Positions 1 to 7,215 of a stretch of DNA of 64,000 nucleotides are shown one piece after another. Within the stretch, counting starts at the first letter, position 1; each line of letters starts with the position of its first letter. Where the stretch lies: positions 8,576,645 to 8,640,644 of the forward strand of contig NZ_AP018178.1 of the NCBI RefSeq assembly GCF_002368195.1. Reading direction: 5' to 3'. The notes beneath the pieces were generated by a model that was given only the letters and a program-made list of their open reading frames with translations, was not told the DNA's origin and ran no database searches. The translations under genes and the position numbers were made by a program. This DNA is from Calothrix sp. NIES-2100. Its GTDB lineage: Bacteria; Cyanobacteriota; Cyanobacteriia; Cyanobacteriales; Nostocaceae.

Positions 1-79
1 TTTTTCCAGGGTAAGCGCATCTAATTTAGTATAAATAAAACTTGACAAATCAAAGAAGATAGTGGGTGAAACTGTGTAA

Positions 80-349
80 AAACAGATTATCGACAAGAAA
101 GCCGATTATGTTCTGGCACTTAAAGCCAACCATCCTACACTCTATTCTCAAGTCAAAGAATGGTTTGAAAAAGCCCAAGCACAGCAATTTTCAGGGATTA
201 ATGTTAGTTCTGACAAACGGATTGAAAAAGCACATCATCGCACGGAAATTCGTGAAGTTTGGACTGTACCCGAAATCAGATGGAGAAAATTACTTGCGAT
301 ATCAGGGTGGTGTTGCAGTGCGATCGCATTTTTTACAGTTGTACGGTAG
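80..349 (+). pseudogene. transposase remnant, ISAs1/H-repeat-like
   Basis: The frame starting near base 80 reads KADYVLALKANHPTLY and later EKAHHRTEIREVW, which I recognise as the central part of an ISAs1-family (H-repeat) DDE transposase. A TAA lies just upstream in this frame and a TAG closes it at 347-349, so only about 90 codons of a protein normally several hundred residues long remain. No terminal inverted repeats were found. The longer open frame across this stretch, from a GTG at base 66, is a different frame and joins the real downstream gene only by chance. Family assignment is from recalled motifs. Confidence 0.75.
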
Positions 350-383
350 TTCCCAATTTACAAAATCTAACAGGAGAAATCGA

Positions 384-1475
384 ATGGCTAGTGATATCAA
401 ACTTCTTGATGGAGACCAAGTTCTTGTTGAAGGGGGTGATTTAGTTGTTGACCGAGTACAACCCGCAGGACAACAGCCTTCTTCTGTAGCTTTAAATCTT
501 AGGAACCCGACTGGTTTTTGGCATATTTCAGGACCCCGCACCTATGAAACTGGAAACCCCCTCTGTATTTTTTGGAATGATAACAGCCAGTGGTCTGGTG
601 CGTATTTAACCATTAATACAGCAGGGAATGTTGGGATTGGAGTGTCAAATCCTGGATATAAATTGGATGTTGCTGATCGAATGCGGGTAAGACAGGCATA
701 CAATACAGCAGGTATTTGGTTTTATCAAACTAAACCTGCTAAAGACCAAGCCTTTGTCGGGATGAGTAGTGATACTCAAGTCGGTTTCTGGGGTAATACT
801 GGTGCTGGCTGGGGCTTTGTGATGGACACCACGACAGGGAATGTGAGTTTTGGTGCGAAAACCCGCCAAATGATTAACCTGTGGAACAGTGACTATGGGA
901 TTGGCGTACAAACAGGGACTCAGTATTTCAGGAGCGCATCAGATTTCTGTTGGTTCAAAGGGGGGACTCATCATGATGCCCAAAATAATCCAGGTAAAGG
1001 GACACGGTTAATGGCTGTGAATGGGTGGGGGGATTTGATTTTGTCTGCCCGTACCAATCCAGAAGCTAGCACCAACAAACCCCTGTGTCGAGCGCTAGTT
1101 GATTTGGGCAACAAGCTCTCGATTAACCACGAGAACGATTTTGTCAATGGGGTAAATATCTTCAATGCTCGATTTGTTACCTCTCGGAATTACATAACCA
1201 ATACTGCCACCCTCTCGCTTGAAGAAGCAACCTTAGCGCTACAAAGACTCAGCCCTGTTAAGTTTAACTATGGTAACGATCCCGAAAAAGATTTGCACGT
1301 TGGCTTTATTGCAGAAGATGTGCCAGATTTAGTTGCAACCCGCGATCGCACAACAATTGGAGCCTTAGATATTGTTGCTGTTCTCACTAAAGTGGTACAG
1401 GAGCAACATCAGCAGATTGCACAACTGGTAACTGAGGTAAACGCTTTGAAGCAGGCACAGAAACTGCCTAAGTAA
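384..1475 (+). CDS. S74-type tail-fibre/intramolecular chaperone-like protein
   Basis: A 363-aa protein. I chose the ATG at 384 because an AGGAGA ribosome-binding site lies just before it at 372-377, although the frame stays open further upstream through a transposase remnant. The middle is rich in Gly, Asn and Trp with repeated beta-type stretches (TAGNVGIGV, TTTGNVSFGA), as in tail-fibre shafts. The last ~90 residues (LSLEEATLALQRLSPVKFNY, HVGFIAEDVPDLVA, DIVAVLTKVVQEQ) match the C-terminal intramolecular chaperone domain of endosialidase-type tail spikes (S74), followed by a short coiled coil. In that family the domain trimerises the fibre and may be self-cleaved. No other phage structural gene is nearby. 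It is likely a surface or secreted fibre; the function is inferred. Confidence 0.75.
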   Translation: MASDIKLLDGDQVLVEGGDLVVDRVQPAGQQPSSVALNLRNPTGFWHISGPRTYETGNPLCIFWNDNSQWSGAYLTINTAGNVGIGVSNPGYKLDVADRMRVRQAYNTAGIWFYQTKPAKDQAFVGMSSDTQVGFWGNTGAGWGFVMDTTTGNVSFGAKTRQMINLWNSDYGIGVQTGTQYFRSASDFCWFKGGTHHDAQNNPGKGTRLMAVNGWGDLILSARTNPEASTNKPLCRALVDLGNKLSINHENDFVNGVNIFNARFVTSRNYITNTATLSLEEATLALQRLSPVKFNYGNDPEKDLHVGFIAEDVPDLVATRDRTTIGALDIVAVLTKVVQEQHQQIAQLVTEVNALKQAQKLPK

Positions 1476-1620
1476 GTAGGCACAAATAAAACTAACTATG
1501 TAACAAAATGTAAAAAGGTCAAAACCCTTGTGATTGCTTCACTTCGCTGCGCTCCGTTGGCAATGACATAGTTATAAATTTTTGCGCCCACCTACTTATC
1601 TTTATTAGGAGAGAAAAGAG
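1476..1620. repeat. gap with GTCATTGC-type dispersed repeat
   Basis: Within this gap, bases about 1528-1568 carry a repeat reading GATTGCTTCACTTCGCTGCG and ending GGCAATGAC. Its reverse complement matches the GTCATTGCGAGCG..AAGCAATC sequences near 42780 and 59015, so it belongs to a dispersed repeat family. A good ribosome-binding site (AGGAGAG) follows at about 1606-1612 for the next gene. Confidence 0.6.
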
Positions 1621-4512
1621 ATGTTGTACAAAAGTGAAAACAATCCAATATATTTGAAATGGAAAGCAGTAGGTGGTCAAAATGTTCTTGGAGATGAGAT
1701 TCAACAACCGAGGCACATTTTAAATGGAAGCTCTACCTATGAAGTATTTTTAAATGGAGCAATTTTTAATTCACCTGTATTTGGCACAGCAATGCTTTCT
1801 ATATCCACTTTTGGCGCTTGGTGGTCTCTAAAAAGTGATTTACAAGAGTATATAGGAAACTTAATAGGAGACTCATTAAAGACTGCAAGTGGCGCTCAAG
1901 CTGCCTATTTTGAAAGGGGAATGATTGTTGTTAACCCTAGCGGTCAGGCTTTTGAAGTACATGGCTTTATCTATGCTCACTACCGCCAATATAATGATGT
2001 TAATGGACAGTTGGGGCTACCTGTGAGCAATGAGGAGGATGCTCCCAACGGTGGACGAGTATCTCGATTTGAGAATGGTGACATTTACTGGCATTCTGCT
2101 ACAGGAGCCTACACTGTTTATGGAGCTATTCGCGAACATTGGTTAAGTTTAGGAGGTGCAGGTGGTTTTCTTGGCTATCCACTGACTGATGAGCAACCTG
2201 TGATAAAAGATGGAGCAGAAATTGGGCGTTCCAATCGATTCGAGGGTGGTGTGATTTTCTGGAAACCCGATCGGGGTGCATGGGAAGTGCATGGAAATAT
2301 TCTCCAAGCATGGGAAAAAATCCACGGTGGTGCAACTGGACATTTGGGTTTTCCAGTGTCAGATCAAACAAGTACCCCTACATCTGGAGGAAGCTACAGC
2401 AACTTTGAGCATGGTGTAATTGTTTGGCATCCTAGTGGCCCTTACGCTGGAAGTCCTAAAGAGTTTGGTACTCGTGCATTCAAGTCAATGGAGCTTTATG
2501 TTCAGCGACTTTGGGGAACAGGTGGCGATGAAGTCACAGATGATTCTAGTCTAGAGATTTATATCTGGCATCATATTGAGGTGCAAAATCGTCTGGAAAC
2601 ACCCAGTAACGCAACGCTATCCGATGGACGGGTACCCAGTAGCGGGTATTGGGATCGATCGGAAGTAACACTTGGGTGGCCGCCGTTTCCAGTGACGGAT
2701 TGTGTACAGGGCGAACTCAAGCTGATTGTAATGTTTGAAGGCTGGGATCGTGATTTTGACTCCGATGACGATCGTTTAGGAACAATCAACCACGGGGATA
2801 ATAGGTCTCCCTACAACAAACACCTGCAACCAGTCTATTCCGTTGACAACCTATGGGGCTATCTAGCTTCCACGCTTCACGAGCAGGATGCTTTCCATAT
2901 GGATTACACGATTCGCGAGAAGTCACAGCCTTACGATGCTAACAAGGCATTTCGAGAGCAGTGGTTTTGGAAATTTCATAACTTTAGTAATGAAAAACTC
3001 GATCGAGAGACTTATGCAGCCACCTTTAGTGATGTGGATAGTCAGGGAATCCAGTGGATTAATCCACTAAGTTACCTTGATGAAGGCTGGGAATCATTAT
3101 ATTACCATGCGGTTTTCAAAGGCATCGCTAAAGGCGGTAATTGCTTTGGAATGTCCTTAGAAGCTATTTATGCAATGGTTCAGCGTTCTCTCTTCAATGA
3201 ACCAATTTATCGGTTTGGTCATCCTGATTCCACCAGCAATAAACCAGATCCAAACACTGATAGTGCCATCATACGAGAAATTAACATTAAGCAAGCCTAT
3301 CAACTCGGCATTTGTAGTATTAACTGGTTTCTCAAACAGTTTTTTAATGGGATGACCCATAATCCTAGAGAGGTTTTCATACAAAGCCGTGCCGCTCATC
3401 AACGCGGTGATTATCCTGTTTTATCACTAAGTCAATTCTGGGGTGGTTCTGCTCACACTGTTTTGCCAATTCATTGGGATGATACATCTGAACCTTGGGA
3501 GATTTGGCTTGCCGATCCTAACCATCAATGGAATGGAAGCAAGGATAGCGATAATCGTCGCAAGATTCTCATTTACAATGACAACCATTTTGAATACGAC
3601 AACAAGTACAATGGCGGTGAGTGGTTGGGGGCTAGGCTATTCTACACTCCTTACTCAGTTCTAAGTGAGGAGCCTCATACTCCCAAATGGGAAACACTAG
3701 CATTACTTCTGGGGGGAGTCGTTATTCTAGCAGCAGAGGATGGACAGACTGTCCAAATAACCGACGATGCAGGTCGAACTTTTTATGAACCCAACCTCAA
3801 TGGAGTACCAACTCAGTGGGAGCAAATTCGTCGTGACCCAACTCAACGCATTCCTGGCTTGGCGCGTCTTCCCCTAATGGGTGAGAATGGACAAAATACT
3901 TCATTTCCTGAACTTTATTACCTTCAAGGAGATACTCAAACACTCCACTGCAAAGTTAGTGCGAAAAAAACCAATACAACTTACCATTGGGCAACACAAT
4001 CACCTACGTTATCCGCAACTGTAAAAATAGAACCCGCAATTTTCAAAATAGGAGAAAAGCCATCTAATTTGACAGATACTATTTCTCTTGAGCGAAGAGG
4101 GGGAGATTTATCACTAGCAATTGTACCAAACAATGTTGCCAAGAAATTTAGACTGCAAATGCAGAGCAGGGCTGGAATCAACTCTACTCAGCAAAAGCCA
4201 TTTATAGTTGACAATCTTTCTTTATCTCCCGGTCACAAACTGCGTCTACATTTAAAAGATGCTGGACAAACTTTGCACATAGAGAACTTTGGCTCAAAGC
4301 TCACATTCCAGGTATCTGGGAATGGTTCAAGTATGCAAAACGTTGCGATCGAGGCAAATGAATCTGTTCGCATTCAACCATCACCGTGGAAAGTTGAGCG
4401 TTTAGTTCCCAGCCTTAGAAGGTTTTTAGAGACTAAAGGATTTAATCCCAGTGTGGGGATTCGGAGTGCCTATCCTTCAGATATGAGTCTTAGAAGTTTA
4501 GTCGATGAATAG
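1621..4512 (+). CDS. LGFP-repeat protein with papain-like Cys/His region
   Basis: A 963-aa protein starting 8-9 nt after AGGAG. Residues about 10-285 carry LGFP-type repeats (LGLPVSNE, LGYPLTDE, LGFPVSDQ, each followed by a FENGDIYW-like strand), a module known from cell-wall-associated proteins. No signal peptide is visible. The central part has Cys508 in KGGNCFGMSLE, His612 in GGSAHTVLPIHW, and Asp632/Asn634 in LADPNHQW. That Cys-His-Asp order fits a papain/C39-like fold, though this is my inference and not a recognised family. The C-terminal ~250 residues look beta-rich and are unassigned. The frame stays open for about 100 codons after the TAG stop. It could be a secreted or surface enzyme acting on other cells; this is unproven. 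Confidence 0.8.
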   Translation: MLYKSENNPIYLKWKAVGGQNVLGDEIQQPRHILNGSSTYEVFLNGAIFNSPVFGTAMLSISTFGAWWSLKSDLQEYIGNLIGDSLKTASGAQAAYFERGMIVVNPSGQAFEVHGFIYAHYRQYNDVNGQLGLPVSNEEDAPNGGRVSRFENGDIYWHSATGAYTVYGAIREHWLSLGGAGGFLGYPLTDEQPVIKDGAEIGRSNRFEGGVIFWKPDRGAWEVHGNILQAWEKIHGGATGHLGFPVSDQTSTPTSGGSYSNFEHGVIVWHPSGPYAGSPKEFGTRAFKSMELYVQRLWGTGGDEVTDDSSLEIYIWHHIEVQNRLETPSNATLSDGRVPSSGYWDRSEVTLGWPPFPVTDCVQGELKLIVMFEGWDRDFDSDDDRLGTINHGDNRSPYNKHLQPVYSVDNLWGYLASTLHEQDAFHMDYTIREKSQPYDANKAFREQWFWKFHNFSNEKLDRETYAATFSDVDSQGIQWINPLSYLDEGWESLYYHAVFKGIAKGGNCFGMSLEAIYAMVQRSLFNEPIYRFGHPDSTSNKPDPNTDSAIIREINIKQAYQLGICSINWFLKQFFNGMTHNPREVFIQSRAAHQRGDYPVLSLSQFWGGSAHTVLPIHWDDTSEPWEIWLADPNHQWNGSKDSDNRRKILIYNDNHFEYDNKYNGGEWLGARLFYTPYSVLSEEPHTPKWETLALLLGGVVILAAEDGQTVQITDDAGRTFYEPNLNGVPTQWEQIRRDPTQRIPGLARLPLMGENGQNTSFPELYYLQGDTQTLHCKVSAKKTNTTYHWATQSPTLSATVKIEPAIFKIGEKPSNLTDTISLERRGGDLSLAIVPNNVAKKFRLQMQSRAGINSTQQKPFIVDNLSLSPGHKLRLHLKDAGQTLHIENFGSKLTFQVSGNGSSMQNVAIEANESVRIQPSPWKVERLVPSLRRFLETKGFNPSVGIRSAYPSDMSLRSLVDE

Positions 4513-4815
4513 CAAAATTCATCTCTACTTGCCTTAAGACTTCAGATAAATTCACAACACCAGATAGCATTCAGTGACTTCTTCATTCAGGATTACCGTG
4601 GTGTAGCATTTCTGCTGATTGATGCAACCTTGCTTGGGAACAAATCAGCAGGCAATTATCCCGATCATTGGATTGTTTTTCTAGGCGGACTAGCCATTGA
4701 CAATACCGCAGAAACTATCAACTTCCAATGCTACTCCTGGGGAAAAACGATTACAGTTTCAAAACAGCAAGATGATTTTGAAGATTATATGTTTGGCGTA
4801 GTAACAGGAATTTAA
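4513..4815 (+). pseudogene. in-frame ORF remnant after amber stop
   Basis: This stretch continues the reading frame of the LGFP-repeat gene after its TAG stop, with no further stop until TAA at 4813-4815. It encodes DYRGVAFLLIDATLLGNKSA, then PDHWIVFLGGLAIDN and YSWGK. There is no clear ribosome-binding site, and a plausible start (TTG 4630) falls in mid-domain. The DHWIVFLGG segment resembles the His-containing strand of papain-like peptidases. It may be the 3' end of a lost second gene, or a former C-terminal extension cut off by the amber codon. I cannot decide which without homologues. Confidence 0.45.
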
Positions 4816-4984
4816 TGGCTAGCTTGCTCTACTTCAGGATCGCTCAAAATTATATCTTTTGATGATTTGTAGATTAAATTATGACCAAATCTACTTAGAG
4901 GTTGTTTGAAAAGTCGGGAATGTTGTAAAAAAGCTCTCTCAGTATACGCTGTGAATAGATAACAAACAGCACCGAGAGAGTGGT

Positions 4985-5801
4985 ATGAGTAAAGCATACA
5001 AGAGCAACCTGAGTTTAGAGCAATATAAATTGATTAGTGACCTAATTCCGGAAGCGAAACCAGGTGGTCGAAAACGTGAAGTCAATATGTGGGAGGTGAT
5101 TAACGCGATTTTCTACATTTTGGTAGAAGGAGTTAGATGGCGATAAGCCTTCGGCATAGCTTCGCTTACCGCTGCCTGGAGACTTTCCAGCTTGGCAGAC
5201 GGTCTACACACAATTGGGAACTGGCGTAAAGATGGAACTTGGCTAAAAATTCATGACAGCCTGAGACAATGGGTTCGGATAGAAAATCAACGCCAACAAG
5301 CGCCCATCCGAGGCAATAATTCACAGTCAAAGCGTGAAAAGCGCCGCAATGGTCAGCAAGTTAGTTGGTTTTGATGCAGGTAAAAAGACCAAAGGACGTA
5401 AGCGATTTATGACCGTCGATACCTTGGGATTAGTGTTGAGGGTTTTAGTCACCGCAGCCAATGTAGCTGAACGAGAAGGAGGAAAACAAGTTCTCAAACG
5501 GGTCAAACAGTCTCATCAAAAGATATCTCGTTTGACAACCATCTGGGTAGATGGTGGTTTTGATGGAGAACCTTTTATGCAGTGGGTGATGAATGTTTGC
5601 CGTTGGATTGTGCAGGTAGTTTTGCGATCGCAAGAGGCTAAGGGTTTTGTGTTGCTCAAAAAACGTTGGGTTGTAGAGCGAACTTTTGGTTGGCTCATGG
5701 GATGTCGCCGATTAGTTCGCGATTATGAGTTATTGCCCGAAACATCCGAGACTTTTATTTATCTTGCAATGATACGTATTATGGTGAGGCGATTGGCATA
5801 A
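4985..5801 (+). pseudogene. IS5-like transposase with REP insertion and frameshifts
   Basis: It starts MSKAYKSNLSLEQYKLISDL and ends near LAMIRIMVRRLA. The family DDE-type blocks are visible (IHSQSVKSAA, GFDAGKKTKGRKR, TIWVDGGFDGEPF, RWVVERTFGWL). The frame is broken several times. After GVRWR at about 5143, a REP-like palindrome of about 25-28 bp is inserted and brings an immediate TAA. A 1-nt loss follows near 5213, and another frame change occurs near 5300. IS5-family members can use a programmed frameshift, so the last change might be natural, but the first two are lesions. The product is almost certainly inactive. Confidence 0.85.
5144..5171. repeat. REP-like palindrome inside transposase gene
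   Basis: The core AAGCCTTCGGCATAGCTTCG with flanking complementary ends sits where the transposase protein should read straight from GVRWR to LPGDFPAW. Similar cores occur at about 14709-14750, 14920-14955 and 42873-42930. Because the host gene's family sequence is known, this marks the repeat as a real insertion. Confidence 0.75.
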
Positions 5802-6213
5802 TTTTTAGCCCTCAAAAACTTTTCAAACAACCTCTCAAACCACTCAAGTCCTACCCAGTAGTTTTTGGTACTAATCCTACAGGTGATAAGCAGGGTGAAG
5901 GTGATAGAAGAACTCCAGAAGGAATTTTACAAATCAAAGATTTTTATTCTCATCCACAATGGTCAAAGTTCCTCTAGCTGAATTATCCTAATGCTCAATC
6001 TTGGCGAAAGCATTTTCAGGCTAAAGTTAATGGCCAGTTAGCTTGGGATGTTCCTGTTGGAGGTGAGGTGGGTATTCATGGAGTACCAAATGGCGCAGAT
6101 AAAATGATTGACGATCGCCAAAATTGGACTTTGGGTTGTCCTTCTCTGAAAAATCAAGATGTCGATGAACTATATCAATGGGTACAAGTTGGTACTGTTG
6201 TTGAGATTGTTCG

Positions 6214-6801
6214 TTAAGGATTAATTTCTGTAACAGACCATGCTTTCTGGTCATCTCTGTAGTAAAATATCCGGTTTTGTGGTTCGCCGCGTAATTCTAA
6301 ATGATCTACTTGTAACGGTTCGAGTAGCAGTAAGCAAAAATTTACTAATGGCCGATCGCGATCGGGTGGGGGTGGGGAAAAAGCAGCTTGTTCATTCTTA
6401 TTTCTCGGTTTACCAGGATGAGGCCAATTAAATTGTAACCGGGCTGCATCACTCAACTCTTGCCAGGTAGAAATGCGTGCTGATGCTAGATCAGGTTGAG
6501 AATCATCACTTTCTACCAAGGTTAAGCCACCATTAATTCGGAATTGCTCTCGTGTCTTGGGGAAGTACCAGCAAACTTCTCCCCAAGGTTGGTGCTGTAT
6601 CTGCTCAGCTTTTTCACTACGGGAATCAGTAATAAATTTTAGCTGGTTAGTCTCTGGCAAAAAGCCACGAAAAACTATAGTTCGATTAGCAGGTAGACCA
6701 TTTACCCGTACTGTTGCTAGTTGCAAGTAACGGGCATAAGGTAGAGTGCGATTTTGATGGAGGGCTTGAGCGATCGCACTTCGCCAAGGAGCAAGAGACA
6801 T
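6214..6801 (-). CDS. pyridoxamine 5'-phosphate oxidase-like FMN protein (Alr4036 family)
   Basis: A 195-aa protein if started at MSLAPWRSAI (ATG complement of 6799-6801); the frame stays open seven codons more upstream. The N-terminal half has the split-barrel flavin pattern (YLQLATVRVNGLPANRTIVF and FITDSRSEKAEQI), and PLVNFCLLLLEPLQVDHLEL lies near the end. This matches the cyanobacterial PNPOx-like Alr4036 group as I recall it. Members are expected to bind FMN, but a substrate is not established here. The gene is convergent with the broken L,D-transpeptidase gene, the two stop codons overlapping, and divergent from nrdJ. Confidence 0.8.
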   Translation of the reverse strand: MSLAPWRSAIAQALHQNRTLPYARYLQLATVRVNGLPANRTIVFRGFLPETNQLKFITDSRSEKAEQIQHQPWGEVCWYFPKTREQFRINGGLTLVESDDSQPDLASARISTWQELSDAARLQFNWPHPGKPRNKNEQAAFSPPPPDRDRPLVNFCLLLLEPLQVDHLELRGEPQNRIFYYRDDQKAWSVTEINP

Positions 6802-6957
6802 GATGCTGTAAAAGGGAAACAATATTATACATTATGGATTGATGTTGCACTTTGTACAGTTGTTAAGTAAGCGCAAGTTGTGCTTTTTGACAATCTTTCA
6901 TCCTAAATTTACTTGGTCTATAGTCTTAATCTGTCAGCACGCAACAAGACTGGATTT

Positions 6958-7215
6958 ATGGTTCGAGAGCTTGAAAGAAAACGCCAGAGTGCAAAGTTCC
7001 CAGAAACTGCCCCCGCAGCTAATCCTGTGTTTTTCAGAACTTATAGCCGTCGCAGTCCGGCGGGTTTAAGAGAAACTTGGGATGAAGTTTGCGATCGCAC
7101 TCTTCAAGGTTTAGTAGAACTGGGGAAACTCAGCCGGGAAGAAGCTGCAATTTTAGACAAAATGCAGCGTAACATGAAAGCCCTACCCAGTGGTCGCTGG
7201 TTATGGGTTGGTGGT
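6958..7215 (+). CDS. nrdJ: class II ribonucleotide reductase NrdJ, exon 1
   Basis: This exon encodes residues 1-86 of adenosylcobalamin-dependent ribonucleotide reductase, starting MVRELERKRQSAKFPETAP at ATG 6958. Upstream in-frame codons exist, but the conserved part begins here; no strong ribosome-binding site is seen. It ends WLWVGG, and the family continues directly with T-D/E-W-I. That continuation is found at 9693 after a group II intron that starts GTGTG at 7216. The exon is 86 whole codons. The full protein from three exons is 766 aa. The enzyme reduces ribonucleotides to deoxyribonucleotides in the cytoplasm. Confidence 0.9.

Larger units (their letters stand above)
4898..5834. mobile_element. 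decayed IS5-like insertion element
   Basis: A 937-bp element with perfect 17-bp terminal inverted repeats: GAGGTTGTTTGAAAAGT at 4898-4914 and its reverse complement at 5818-5834. Flanking trinucleotides are TTA and TCA, both of the TNA type used by IS5-family groups but not identical, so the target duplication is imperfect. It carries one transposase gene in broken frames and has inserted in an L,D-transpeptidase gene. The same terminal sequence borders the MITE-like element at 37886-38149. Confidence 0.85.
4834..6217 (+). pseudogene. L,D-transpeptidase (YkuD) gene broken by IS and TAG
   Basis: Downstream of the IS5-like element, the frame reads SYPVVFGTNPTGDKQGEGDR, TPEGILQIKDF, then after a TAG at about 5979 NYPNAQSWRKHF, VGIHGVPNGAD and NWTLGCPSLKNQ. 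This is the YkuD catalytic domain: the His in IHGVPNG and the Cys in LGCPSL form the usual active site of enzymes making 3-3 peptidoglycan cross-links. A short stretch of the same gene may lie before the IS (about 4834-4897). The gene is therefore interrupted by a 0.94-kb insertion and by an internal amber codon. It ends at TAA 6215-6217, meeting the end of the opposite-strand gene. Confidence 0.75.

Noticed and set aside
66..383. N-terminal extension of the S74-type protein from GTG 66
   Set aside because: This stretch is out-of-frame transposase sequence; a good ribosome-binding site precedes ATG 384.
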